Shown here: piece by piece, positions 35,348 through 46,200 of the stretch
How the letters are laid out: every line of letters begins with the position of its first letter
Position numbering within the stretch: position 1 is the stretch's first letter
Assembly: GCA_001602415.1 (NCBI GenBank)
Contig: CP012155.1
Coordinates: forward strand, 310,001 to 374,000
Reading direction: 5' to 3'
DNA length: 64,000 nt
DNA from: Bacteroidetes bacterium UKL13-3
GTDB taxonomy: Bacteria > Bacteroidota > Bacteroidia > UKL13-3
Program-made: the position numbers and the translations under genes
Notes under the pieces: generated by a model
Database searches by the model: none
The model's input: only the letters and a program-made list of their open reading frames with translations
What the model was told of the DNA's origin: nothing

Positions 35348-36655
35348 ATGATTTCACCCATAGCCATTTTTTGGCACCGCAGAGATTTACGTTTAGAGGA
35401 TAATGCAGGCTTGTACCATGCATTAAAAAGCGGTTTACCTGTTTTACCCGTATTTATTTTCGATAAAAACATCCTCGATAAATTAGAGGATAAGGCAGAT
35501 AAGCGCGTTGATTTTATTCACCAACAACTCTCACTTCTTAAAAAACAATTGACGGAATTGGGTAGTGATATGCGCGTGTATTATGGAGAGCCAATGGATG
35601 TTTGGAAAACCATTACAACTGAATACAATGTTGCGCAAGTATACACCAACCATGATTATGAACCTTACGCATTGCAACGCGATGAGGAGGTGAGGGGATT
35701 TCTTGCAACCAAAAGTATAACACTACATACATTTAAAGATCAATGTATTTTTGAAGAGAGTGAAGTGGTAAAAGATGACGGATTACCATACACCGTTTTT
35801 ACTCCTTACTCAAAAAAGTGGAAAGCAAAACTTAACGATTATTACCTTAAGCCATATCTTACTGAAAAATATTTCGAACACTTTCATAAGGTGGCAAACC
35901 CGTCATCGATTATATCTTTAAGAGCGATGGGTTTTAGTGAGACGGGAACAACATTTCCAAGCAAAGAAGTTGCTCAGGGTATTATTAAAAATTATTCGGA
36001 GCAACGCAATTTCCCGGCTGTTGCTGGGACTTCAAAACTGGGCATTCATTTTCGTTTCGGTACCATTAGCATTCGAGAGAAAGCACGCAAAGCAAAGGCG
36101 CTAAATGAAACCTTCTTGAATGAGTTGATTTGGAGAGATTTTTACATGATGATTCTGTTTCATTTTCCGCATGTGGCTTCGGGCAGTTTCAGAAAGCAAT
36201 ATGATAGGATACAATGGCGAAATAATGAAACGGAATTCGCAGCTTGGTGTGAAGGGAAAACAGGATACCCAATTGTGGATGCAGGTATGCGTGAGCTAAA
36301 CGAAACCGGTTTTATGCATAATAGGGTGCGTATGATTGTGGCTAGTTTTCTCACTAAACATTTACTTATTGATTGGAGATGGGGCGAAGCTTACTTTGCA
36401 AAAAAATTATTAGATTTTGATTTGAGTGCCAATAATGGTGGTTGGCAATGGGCAGCTGGATCTGGTACTGATGCTGCTCCCTATTTCCGAGTGTTTAATC
36501 CGGCACTGCAAACCGATAAGTTTGATAAGCAGTTGGTGTACATTAAAAAATGGCTACCCGAACTACTAACTTTAAATTATTCGAAACCCATAGTTGTGCA
36601 CGATATTGCCCGAAAACGTTGTTTGGAGGTTTATAAATTAGCCTTAGCCAAATAG
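35348..36655 (+). CDS. phr: Deoxyribodipyrimidine photolyase (class I CPD type)
   Basis: A 435-residue photolyase/cryptochrome family protein that uses blue light and FADH to split pyrimidine dimers. The N-terminal antenna domain starts IAIFWHRRDLRLEDNAGLYH; the C-terminal FAD domain holds FRFGTISIRE, LNELIWRDFYMMILFHFP, TGYPIVDAGMRELNETGFMH and LSANNGGWQWAAGSGTDAAP, the last two being conserved FAD and DNA contacts. Length is slightly short but complete. It ends 1 bp before the restored stop of the minus-strand pentapeptide gene, so the two genes converge with no terminator between them. Confidence 0.92.
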   Translation: MISPIAIFWHRRDLRLEDNAGLYHALKSGLPVLPVFIFDKNILDKLEDKADKRVDFIHQQLSLLKKQLTELGSDMRVYYGEPMDVWKTITTEYNVAQVYTNHDYEPYALQRDEEVRGFLATKSITLHTFKDQCIFEESEVVKDDGLPYTVFTPYSKKWKAKLNDYYLKPYLTEKYFEHFHKVANPSSIISLRAMGFSETGTTFPSKEVAQGIIKNYSEQRNFPAVAGTSKLGIHFRFGTISIREKARKAKALNETFLNELIWRDFYMMILFHFPHVASGSFRKQYDRIQWRNNETEFAAWCEGKTGYPIVDAGMRELNETGFMHNRVRMIVASFLTKHLLIDWRWGEAYFAKKLLDFDLSANNGGWQWAAGSGTDAAPYFRVFNPALQTDKFDKQLVYIKKWLPELLTLNYSKPIVVHDIARKRCLEVYKLALAK

Positions 36656-36659
36656 TTAA

Positions 36660-37199
36660 TCAATTACAATACCGAAAACCTGCACCAAACCACTCAACGC
36701 ATGTGTGGCAAAGCGTGTTTTTTTTTAGATTATTCTGAGTGGGATCAATTGAGAAGTTGTAGTTGCTTGTAAAATCAACACCTGCTAAGTTGGTTTGCAT
36801 AAATACGGTTTCTGTGCAATCGCAATCGGTGAGTATACTCTTTGATAAATCGGCTTGGGTAAAGTTGCTATGCATCAAGTTGCAAGTGCGAAAAATACTC
36901 TTGAATAGTTTTTTCTGATCAAACGAAACATAGCTTAGATTGGAATTAAGAAAGTGCGCTGAAAACCCAAATTCTTTTGTTTTGCTAAAATTACAACCTA
37001 CTAACTTACACTCTGTAAATATGCATTCCTGAAATCCTGTGTTAATCATTTTTGAATTGCTCACATTACATTGCTCAAACGTACATTCAATAAAATTGAT
37101 GCCAGATAAATCATTGAAAGTACAATTGCTGAATGAACATTGTTCATATTCCGCTTCATTCAGCGCAAATATTGCAGAATATTTTTCCTGATAACTCAT
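36660..37199 (-). CDS. Pentapeptide-repeat protein with frameshifted C-terminus
   Basis: A 179-codon frame with typical five-residue repeats (CSFSNCTFNDLSGINFIECT, NLMHSNFTQADLSKSIL, TNLAGVDF) that form a right-handed quadrilateral helix, as in Qnr-type proteins. The end reads NNLKKNTLCHTCVEWFGAGF, unlike relatives. If one A is removed from the run of nine A (minus strand, about 36719-36727) the frame becomes NNLKKTRFATHALSGLVQVF and then GIVID with a stop at 36658-36656, the normal family ending. So a one-base insertion is likely, in the genome or in the assembly. It overlaps hutI by 4 bp. Function is unknown; quinolone protection is possible but not shown. Confidence 0.75.
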   Translation of the reverse strand: MSYQEKYSAIFALNEAEYEQCSFSNCTFNDLSGINFIECTFEQCNVSNSKMINTGFQECIFTECKLVGCNFSKTKEFGFSAHFLNSNLSYVSFDQKKLFKSIFRTCNLMHSNFTQADLSKSILTDCDCTETVFMQTNLAGVDFTSNYNFSIDPTQNNLKKNTLCHTCVEWFGAGFRYCN

Positions 37200-38452
37200 T
37201 GAATGTCGGTAAAGATATTTCCGTTAATCAATACTTTGGCAACAGGATCTACTCCAAATGCATAAGGTATATATGCAAGTGTTGGAATGGGTTTGGTGAT
37301 AATGAGGTTTGCTTGTTTTCCTATTGTTATGCTTCCATGTGTGGAACTTAACTCTATCGCAGCAGCACCGTTTATGGTGGTTGCGTTAATAGCCTCTTCG
37401 GGTGTCAATTTCATTTGTATGCAGGCAAGTGCAACCACAAAACTCATGCGACCATTGGGTGAACTACCAGGATTGTAATCGCTAGCCAAACAAAAAGGTA
37501 ATCCTGCATCAATCATCTTCCGACCGGGTGCATAAGGTATACCTAAAAAGAAAGAACAATGGGGTAATCCAACGGGCATTGTATTGCCACTGAGTAAAGA
37601 GGTTATTTCCTCATCACCGGTATATTCTAAGTGGTCTACACTTAAGGCATCATGTTTCACAGCAACTTGCACACCTCCTGTATAGCCCAATTCGTTACCA
37701 TGAATTTTAGCTTTCAGATTATAAGTTTTTGCGGCAGTTAAAATTTCATCGGTTTCTTCAACCGTAAAAAATCCCTGATCGCAAAATACATCGCAATAGT
37801 CGGCAAGATCTTCGGCAGCTACTTTTGGCAACATTTCGTTAATTACTAAATCAATATATCCTCTTCGGTTTTGTTTGTACTCAGCTGGAATTGCGTGCGC
37901 TCCCAAGAAAGTTGCTTTAATAGGAATGGGCGAAACGGCTTTTAATCTTTTAACTACACGCAACATTTTCAACTCATCATCAACGGTTAGGCCATAACCA
38001 CTTTTAATCTCAATGGCACCTGTTCCAAATGCGATAACTTCGTTCAATCGTTTTAAAGCACTTTCGTATAGTTCATCCTCGCTCATGTTTTGCAGTTTGC
38101 GCGCAGAGTTTAAAATTCCACCGCCTGCTGCTGCAATTTCTTCATACGACTTTCCCTTAATCCTCATTTCAAATTCTTCCTCTCTACTTTTGGCAAAAAC
38201 AATATGCGTATGCGAGTCAACAAATGTTGGTAATACCAATCCTCCTTGAGCGTCAATTACCTCGGCACCTAATGGAATCTGAGCATTAGAGGTAAACATT
38301 CCGTATGATGCAATAATCCCATTTTCAATCAGTATAAATGCGTTGTTTATTGATAAAAGCTCGCTCATTTCGCTGCCCGATTTTTTGATTACGTTGCGGT
38401 TATCAATGATTCCGTATAGTGTTTGAATATTATGAATGAATACTGTTTTCAT
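37196..38452 (-). CDS. hutI: Imidazolonepropionase
   Basis: A 418-residue amidohydrolase that opens imidazolonepropionate in histidine breakdown. Metal and substrate motifs are visible: TFVDSHTHIVFAKSREEEFE near residue 75, GAIEIKSGYGL, KIHGNELGYTGG, DHLEYTGDEEI and ASDYNPGSSPNGRM. The ATG at 38452 (MKTVFIHNIQTLYG) is preferred over an ATG five codons upstream because it gives the usual N-terminus. Other hut genes (hutH, hutU, ftcD) are absent from the window. Its stop overlaps the start of the pentapeptide gene. Confidence 0.92.
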   Translation of the reverse strand: MKTVFIHNIQTLYGIIDNRNVIKKSGSEMSELLSINNAFILIENGIIASYGMFTSNAQIPLGAEVIDAQGGLVLPTFVDSHTHIVFAKSREEEFEMRIKGKSYEEIAAAGGGILNSARKLQNMSEDELYESALKRLNEVIAFGTGAIEIKSGYGLTVDDELKMLRVVKRLKAVSPIPIKATFLGAHAIPAEYKQNRRGYIDLVINEMLPKVAAEDLADYCDVFCDQGFFTVEETDEILTAAKTYNLKAKIHGNELGYTGGVQVAVKHDALSVDHLEYTGDEEITSLLSGNTMPVGLPHCSFFLGIPYAPGRKMIDAGLPFCLASDYNPGSSPNGRMSFVVALACIQMKLTPEEAINATTINGAAAIELSSTHGSITIGKQANLIITKPIPTLAYIPYAFGVDPVAKVLINGNIFTDIQ

Positions 38453-38517
38453 GGTATGATAAATCATAGCAAATAACGTAAACTGTTTTTACTATTTTGC
38501 ATCAAAATAATGGTGAG

Positions 38518-39048
38518 ATGAATTTGAGTCGCATAAAAGAAATATTACATACACCTATTCAAAAAGGCGAAGAGGTTTGGATTGCCGATACCGCTCGTGT
38601 ATTCGGGCAAGTTACTCTTGGCAATGAATGCTCGGTTTGGTTTGGTGCTGTGCTCAGAGGCGATGGAGATACCATTAAGGTTGGTGATAGAAGCAATATA
38701 CAAGAAAATGCCGTGGTGCATGTTGATCCAGGATTTCCCACTACCATTGGAGAGGATTGCATTATCGGACATGGTGCTATTGTGCATGGAGCAACGCTTG
38801 GTAATAATGTACTTGTGGGTATGCATGCTACTGTTTTAAATGGAGCAGTTGTAGGAAAATTTTGTATCATCGGTGCTCATGCATTGGTTACTGAAGGAAT
38901 GCTTATTCCGGATTTTTCGGTAGTGATGGGTTCACCTGCAAAAGTTGTGAAACAATTATCGGATATACATATTGAAAAGATAAAACGAAACGCGCAGTCA
39001 TATGTTGAATTAAGTAAGGAATACATCAAATACTGGAATCATGAATAA
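38518..39048 (+). CDS. Gamma-class carbonic anhydrase-like protein
   Basis: A 176-residue left-handed beta-helix protein. The hexapeptide repeat core has the zinc histidines of the family: His68 (ENAVVHVD), His85 and His90 (IIGHGAIVHG), with a further His at 103 (GMHATVL). Family members hydrate carbon dioxide or serve other acyl or metal roles. A TTG-started reading frame extends to 38497, but the ATG at 38518 (MNLSRIKEILHTPIQKGEEV) is the normal start. It overlaps the pterin dehydratase gene by 8 bp. Confidence 0.87.
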   Translation: MNLSRIKEILHTPIQKGEEVWIADTARVFGQVTLGNECSVWFGAVLRGDGDTIKVGDRSNIQENAVVHVDPGFPTTIGEDCIIGHGAIVHGATLGNNVLVGMHATVLNGAVVGKFCIIGAHALVTEGMLIPDFSVVMGSPAKVVKQLSDIHIEKIKRNAQSYVELSKEYIKYWNHE

Positions 39049-39274
39049 TTGGAAGGAAGAAAACAATGCTCTATACAAAACATTTGTGTTTACTGATTTT
39101 TCTGAAGCAATAGCTTGGATGGTAAAGGCTGGTTATGTTATAGAGAAATTGAATCATCACCCGGAGTGGACAAATATTTATAATAGAGTAGAGGTGAAGC
39201 TCAACACGCACGATGCAGGGAATACAGTAACAGATTTGGATAGAAAACTCGCAGATTTATTGGATGCCGTTTAG
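39041..39274 (+). CDS. Pterin-4a-carbinolamine dehydratase
   Basis: A 77-residue enzyme that dehydrates 4a-hydroxytetrahydrobiopterin after aromatic amino acid hydroxylation. The active-site motif is complete: EKLNHHPEWTNIYNRVEVKL with His39, His40 and Trp43, then THDAGNTVTDLD with His57. Length is at the short end of the family. It overlaps the carbonic anhydrase-like gene upstream by 8 bp, so both are probably read together. No phenylalanine hydroxylase is in the window. Confidence 0.88.
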   Translation: MNNWKEENNALYKTFVFTDFSEAIAWMVKAGYVIEKLNHHPEWTNIYNRVEVKLNTHDAGNTVTDLDRKLADLLDAV

Positions 39275-39348
39275 GGAATTTGTTTCCCGTAGATTTATTT
39301 TTGAATTAGCGTAATTAGCGGCTTTAAACTACGCTCTACAACTCAACA

Positions 39349-39372
39349 TTATCTGTGCTAATCAGTGGCGAT
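39349..39372. repeat. Dispersed 24-bp repeat, copy 1
   Basis: This segment, containing CTGTGCTAATCAGTGGCGAT, is identical over 24 bp to 49746-49769. It borders the integrase fragment on one side and a GTAATTAGCGGC-rich stretch on the other. Confidence 0.75.
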
Positions 39373-39555
39373 AAGTAAGCCGTTATTTGTTCCTGCTTCT
39401 AATAAGTGGGTGGCATAGCTATGCCATAGCATATACGGGTTAATATTCTTTATAATTCCTGCAAGTGCAATGGTTTTATGGGCTATTACTTGCGTAAGTT
39501 GTGCAATAGTATTGCTCATGTTGGGGGTAATAATGGGTTTACATACAAGTGCCAA
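39358..39555 (-). pseudogene. Tyrosine recombinase (integrase) C-terminal fragment
   Basis: A 65-codon minus-strand frame contains INPYMLWHSYATHLLEAGTN, the helix that carries the HxxR box in phage-type integrases (usual form T-P-H-x-L-R-H-S-F-A-T-H-L). The normal Arg before His is replaced by Trp here, and the tail GLLIATD is read from the dispersed repeat, so the gene is cut off before its Tyr nucleophile. Everything upstream of the motif is also lost. A dead remnant. Confidence 0.6.
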
Positions 39556-39689
39556 TTAAACCAATAAGTTGCGTATGTGCAAGCTTGTTCTTCTCGAAGG
39601 TTGCAGATGTATAATTTAGCCCATGCAAAGCCTTCAATAACTTCAAATGAAATGAGTGTTCCACCCATTTTTTCTTGTCGTTTTTTTAC

Positions 39690-39780
39690 TTATTCCATCG
39701 AACAAATAATGGTTAATATTCTGCGGAAATTGTGTGCCACAAATATAAATCCAACATCAGCGGTGGCTCTTTTTAGTGAT
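39690..39780 (-). pseudogene. C-terminal scrap of a DDE transposase
   Basis: My translation of the minus strand here gives LKRATADVGFIFVAHNFRRI followed by LTIICSME and a stop. This is the usual end of IS4/IS5/IS1182-type transposases (a hydrophobic strand and Y/H-N-x-R-R). Nothing of the catalytic core is left. Confidence 0.45.
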
Positions 39781-40032
39781 GATGTGGTCAAAGCTCCACT
39801 CTCTTATAATTGTCCCCGCAGGGATGCTTGCAACTCTAAATGCTTTTGCAAGTTTTGTACTTTCAGGCTTCAAAAGGCTAACGCCCGAAGATTCATTTTG
39901 ACGGCTACAATATTTGCAAAAAGCTAGGTAAGATATATTCTCTTGGTCGCAATACTGACGCTTGTTTAGGTTGCTTTGTTCCCATTTTGAATAATGATGT
40001 AACATGGACTGCTTCGTGTTTTTTATGCGCAA
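39757..40032 (-). pseudogene. IS66-type small ORF (TnpA-like) fragment
   Basis: A 91-codon frame starting at TTG reads HYSKWEQSNLNKRQYCDQEN then ISYLAFCKYC, matching the N-terminal W-x-x-S-x-x-x-x-x-x-Y/F-C pattern of IS66 accessory protein TnpA. The end (about 12 residues) runs into the transposase scrap in a different frame. No tnpB or tnpC follows, so it is a leftover. Confidence 0.45.
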
Positions 40033-40179
40033 AAATTCTCATCATTATTCTTTTTGGGAAATATGCACTTTAGCGGATACCTGCGTTGCAACTGCATTTG
40101 TTAAAGCATTGCATAATAATTATGGACACTACTGGCATTTACCACAACAGATGTTTACACTACCTCAAAGTGCCCCTAA
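40033..40179. other. Short non-coding stretch before the giant gene's terminator
   Basis: No supported gene. A plus-strand frame (40004-40219) is open but has no recognisable motif and overlaps the terminator, so it is not called. Together with the scraps before it, the 963 bp from 39275 to 40237 contain only remnants and a terminator. Confidence 0.4.
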
Positions 40180-40217
40180 ACACAAGAGGCAAACCTTAAT
40201 TGGTTTGCCTCTTGTGT
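40180..40217 (-). terminator. Strong hairpin after the giant secreted-protein gene
   Basis: ACACAAGAGGCAAACC (40180-40195) pairs perfectly with GGTTTGCCTCTTGTGT (40202-40217), a 16-bp stem with a six-base loop. It lies 20 bp past the stop of the minus-strand gene. The T-run beyond it on that strand is short (TTTAGG). Confidence 0.7.
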
Positions 40218-40237
40218 GAATAAAGAATAGTGATTAT

Positions 40238-43200
40238 CTAGTTTTTTACAAGTTTAATTACTGTTGTTTCACCATCTTTTGTTAATCTAACAAAGTAAAA
40301 ACCTGCGTTCACGGCACTTGCGTTATTCACTGGTATCTCATTCTCACCTATGGTAACAACTGATGTTTGTCTTGTTATTATACGCCCTTGAATATCTGTC
40401 ATCTCAATTATGGCAGTACCTTCGGTAGCTGCATTGAACACAACATTGTATGATGAGTTGTAAGGATTAGGGAATGCCAAAAGGCCTTTTACTGCTGAGG
40501 CTAAGGTCGAAACTTTAATTACCTGAGAATAGGTAAACTTACCATCAACATCAACTTGTTTCAAGCGATAGTATATTACATCTGCTTTTGCAAATGCATT
40601 AACATCAAGCAAGCTATAGTTTTTAACTATTCTACTGTTACCGACCCCCTTTACAAAATAACCAGTGCTTTCAAAAGAGCGTCCATCCTTTGATCGTTCA
40701 ACTTGGAAACCTTGATTGTTTGTTTCTGTTGATGTTGACCAGTTAAGAATACCATCAATTCCTGTTGCAGTTCCGGTAAATGAGGTTAAGCTTACAGGTA
40801 ATGGATTTACAGAAGTTCCTGCAATACCTATTTCAATGTTTGATAAAGTTAACCCAGTACGAGATAATACCATTGCTGTGTTAGATCCTGAGGTGATAAC
40901 TTGAGCGCCAAAAGCTGTCCAAGGCGCTATAGGATTTGATCGAGAAACTAAAGCAGTGGTAGCATAGTTGGTAACACCACCGATATTATCTGCGTTAATC
41001 GTAATATTAAATGTGCCAGGAGATAACAAGGTAGGATAACTTAAGCGCCAAATACCATCCTTCGATATACTATCAAGTAATAATGCACCATCAACAAGAG
41101 GTAAGCCACCGGTAAAAGGAGCTCCGTTAACATAACTTAGATTTAATTCACCACCTGTTGGAGCGGTTGTGTAGTTAATAGTAGCAGATCTTCTATTAGC
41201 ACCTTTCACCAATGGGAAAGTGTAACTTCGTGTAGCGGCAGCAATCCAACGTGTTAAATTACCCTCTACGCCTCCTGCTCCGGTAATCACACCAGTGGCG
41301 GTTGCAGAACGACCAACGATTGGAGTAATATTTGTTCCTGCAACAATTGTTCCTGATATTAAATTCAAGCTATCAGCTATTGTTAGGTTTGCAATTGAAG
41401 TTGTGTTAAGTGTTACCCTAGTATTATTATTTACAACCAATTTTGAAATTGTTTGTGTTGGAACGTTGGTTACAGTTATTGAGCTACCTGTATTAAATAC
41501 CAATATATCATTTACATAAAGCGTATTACGAGCAGGTGTCCAATTAGAACCAACTGTGTAAGAAGCAGGTGATGTTTGATTCCATGTATAAGTAGTTGGA
41601 GGAGGTAAAGGTAAGATGTTAAAATTATAATCCTCTGTTTCGCCCCAATTTATGGGTAAACAAGCATCAGCAGCTAATGGAGTATAATTAAACATAGCAC
41701 GAACCCTCATTCTGGTTAAACCAACAGTAGCTGTGACAGGTATAGTTATTGTTCCTGTTTGAAGCGTACTTAATGAAGGAGCTGCAGAGAATACAAATTC
41801 CGATGAACTGAAAATGCCATCATTATTATAGTCAATCCAAATTCCTAATCCATTCGTCCTACCATCAGCCCTAACTTGAACGGTAAATGTAGCACCAATA
41901 GTTGCAGCAGGAGTGATATTTTCATATTGGATATAACCATTAATATTACCATTACAACTTGTTGCATTATTGATGTTAACTGCCGCACCTATGGTAGTTA
42001 CCTGACTAATAAAGTCACCAGCACAACCTAACAAGGTAGGAATACAATATGGGTCCATGATTTCACGGAATCCAATAGGTGCAGTTATGGTAGGGGTTTG
42101 TGTACCTCCTGAAACTATTAACCCTGTAAACTCTGCATCCACAATATTAGTAGTAGTTGCGGTCTTTTTAATATCGTATGTTACCCAAAAATAATTAGTC
42201 CCATTCCGTAATAACTGAGTGCCAGTTAAAGTTATTGCAAACGGATATGAAGTAGCAGGAGCAAAAGGCACCGTAGTTCCAAACTGGGTGGTTGTTGCAA
42301 AAACATTACTATTGCCGGTATACCATACTCTTATATTTTCAATATCAGCAGTATCAACTGTACCGTCTAAGTTAAAATTAATTTGTGTTAAGCCTGAAGT
42401 AGAACCAGTATCACTCATTACTACTTGCATTCCAATAATTTGGTTGTTTATAGTTCCTTTTATAACTTTATTTCTAGCTGCCTGAGTTGAAGTAGCACTC
42501 ACAAAAGTCATCGGTGGAGCTATTTGTACTTTGCCAAAAGGGTTACCATTTGCAGGTAAACGATAAGTACCTAAAACGTTTATACTATCCAAGGTTGCGT
42601 CAATAAAATTACCATAAGAAGCAGAAGTACTTACATCATATGCTAACCAATAATTGATGGTGTCATTTTGTACTAACAATGTATCTGTTAGCACAAAGGT
42701 AAATTGACCGCTTGGAGAAGATACTGTTTGGAGTAAATCAGCAGTATTAAATGTTGAATTTATTGTACGGTATAGTTTAGCACTGGAAATATCACTTGCA
42801 TTTGTTGTACCCGTTGTACTCATACGTATTTCAGTTAATACTGCCGAATCACAGCCATCAACTCTAAGTGGTATTCTTGTAATGGGAACATCAAGCGTAC
42901 CTTTGTCAACTGCTCCTGTTTGTTGAACTGCTCCAACTGAATTAAATACAAGTGAGCCTGGTAATATATTAACCATATAATCTTCTGTTTCACCTACAAA
43001 GTAAGTTCCGCATGGTAAAATAGATGTGTTAGTTTCGCTTATAATAACACGCATACCTGTTCTCCCTATCGAGGAACCACATGGAATGGTTATATTACCA
43101 GTTGCAAAGAATCCTAAGCCAAATGGAGTTGCCGACATGTAAACTTGCTCTCCCGCATCTAAAAAAGATCCATTTTGATTAAAGTCGATCCATATACCCA

Positions 43201-46200
43201 ACATACCCGAAGTATTACTATTACAAGTTGCAGTGTGCACAGAAAACGGAACAGTAGATCCTGAAACCAGATTGGGTGCAGGGAGTATTGTAAAGTTACT
43301 ATATTGTCGTAAACTAGAACCTGCTCCAGGTGCAGCAATACTACAATTACTTGTATTGTTTAAACTACCTATTGTAACATTTAGTATTTCGCTATCAAAA
43401 TTAAATGATGCAGAAGAAGAACAGTAAGGAGGGCGGATTTCACGATTTCCTGATGGTGCAGTAACAATAGGTATTTGAGGGGTTCCGTCAATAGTTAAAC
43501 CAGTACATTCACCATCAACAATGCCTCCTAAGGTTGCAAATTGTTTGATGTCGTAAGTTAGCCAAAAATAATTAGTACCGTTTACAAGCCCTTGGTTTCC
43601 TGAAATAGTTAAGCTAAATGGGGCAGTTGTTGCAGGAGCAAAAGGAACGGTAGCACCAAATTGGGTATTAGCAGCAAATGTATTGCTGCTACCCGTGTAC
43701 CAAATTTTGATATTACTAATATTTGCAGTATCAGGAGTTCCATTTAAGTTAACGGTAAATTGCGTTGCATCAATAGGCGCACCCGTTGCAGAGGTTAGCA
43801 CTTCAATACTAATAATATTATTATCGGTGCTATTTTGTGCCACTCTAGAAACATCAATTTGTGTAGTAGTAGCGCTTACAAAAGTCATTGGGTTTAAAAT
43901 AGTAATAGAACCGGAAGGATTTCCATTTGCAGGAACACGGTAACTTCCCAATATTTCCATACTATCAAGCACGGCATCTAATAAATTGTTAACTACTGCT
44001 GATGTGCTTACATCGTATGCCAACCAGTAATTAATGGTATCATTGGTTATAGCTAAGGTATCTGTTAAAGTAAATGTAAACGAACCACTAGGAGATGGAA
44101 TTGTTTGACGTAAATCTGTTGTATTAAATGTGTTACCAACAGTACGGTATAGTTTAGCACTTACAATATTAGCAACACTTGTACTTCCAGTTGTACTCAT
44201 TTTAACCTGGGTTAAAACTGCTGTACCACAACCATCTACTCTTACTGGAATACGCATAATTGGTCTGTTGGTTGCACCCACTGCAACTACACCTGTTTGT
44301 TGTTGAGTACCTATGTGCTTAAATACAATTGGATTGTCAACTATATTGATTACGTAATCCTCAACCTCTCCTGCAAAAAAAGATGTTCCACACGAAGCGG
44401 TAGCAGAACCAGATTCTTCAAGTATAACACGCATTCTTACATTACCTAATACTGCATTACACGGAACCCTAAAGCTACCCTGCAATGATGTTACATCTGT
44501 AGTTCCAGTTGGTCCTGTTCTATTTGGTAAAATGTATACTGCTTCTCCTGCATCCCAAAAGTCTCCATCATCATTCCAATCAACGTAAACGGTTAATCCT
44601 GCTTCAACAAAGAATCCACCAGAAATAATTTGATCAACGGCTATACTATAAGTGCTTGATCGCAACAAATTAGCAGGAGGTAAGTTTGTAAAATTAGAAT
44701 ATGTGCCTGTTGCAGCAGGGTTATTTAAAATTGGTTGTGCTGAACCATTGCTGAAAATGGCATTATTCATATTATCTAACAATTGCACACGTCCGATATC
44801 GGTATCGCTACCGAATGTTGGTTCTGCTGCACAATAAGGTAGTCTGATTGTTCTGTTTCCAAAAGCTGTTGTAACAGCGGGTATTTGTGATGTTCCAGCA
44901 ACTGTTAACTGAGTAATTTCTGCATCAATTACATTGAGCGCAGTAGCAGTTCCTTTGATGTCAAATGTTACCCAAAAATAGTTGGTATCATTTAAAACCG
45001 ACTGCAATCCGGCCAGACTAAAACCAAATGGAGCAGCTATTGCAGGAGCAAAAGGCACCGTAGCTCCAAACTGAGAGGTTGTTGCAAAGGTTTTATTGTT
45101 ACCTGTATACCAAATTTTTATATTACTAATATCAGCCGTATCCGTTGTTCCATTTAAGTTTATGTTAATTGAGGAAACTAAAGCTGGCGCTCCTGCAGAT
45201 GACATAATCACTCTTAATCCAATTACCTCACGGTTTGTTTCGTTTAAGTATACATTTGAAATAGTTGATTGAGTTACTTCCGAGCTTATATACGTCATTG
45301 GGTTTGAAATAGTAATAGAACCAGAAGGATTTCCATTTGCAGGAACACGGTAACTTCCCAATATTTCCATACTATCAAGCACGGCATCTAATAAATTGTT
45401 AACTACTGCTGATGTGCTTACATCGTATGCCAACCAGTAATTAATGGTATCATTGGTTATAGCTAAGGTATCTGTTAAAGTAAATGTAAACGAACCACTA
45501 GGAGATGGAATTGTTTGACGTAAATCTGTTGTATTAAATGTGTTACCAACAGTACGGTATAGTTTAGCACTTACAATATTAGCAACACTTGTACTTCCAG
45601 TTGTACTCATTTTAACCTGGGTTAAAACTGCTGTACCACAACCATCTACTCTTACTGGAATACGCATAATTGGTCTGTTGGTTGCACCCACTGCAACTAC
45701 ACCTGTTTGTTGTTGAGTACCTATGTGCTTAAATACAATTGGATTGTCAACTATATTGATTACGTAATCCTCAACCTCTCCTGCAAAAAAAGATGTTCCA
45801 CACGAAGCGGTAGCAGAACCAAATTCTTCAAGTATAACACGCATTCTTACATTACCTAATACTGCATTACACGGAACCCTAAAGCTACCCTGCAATGATG
45901 TTACATCTGTAGTTCCAGTTGGTCCTGTTCTATTTGGTAAAATGTATACTGCTTCTCCTGCATCCAAAAAGTCTCCATCATCATTCCAATCAACGTAAAC
46001 GGTTAATCCTGCTTCAAAAAAGACTCCACCAGAAATAATTTGATCAACGGCTATACTATAAGTGCTTGATCGCAACAAATTAGCAGGAGGTAAGTTTGTA
46101 AAATTAGAATATGTGCCTGTTGCAGCAGGGTTATTTATAATTGGTTGTGCTGAACCATTGCTGAAAATGGCATTATTCAACTCATCTAACAATTGCACAC

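Noticed and set aside
40004-40219. 71-codon plus-strand ORF near the mobile-element scraps
   Set aside because: It runs through the hairpin terminator and shows no family features.
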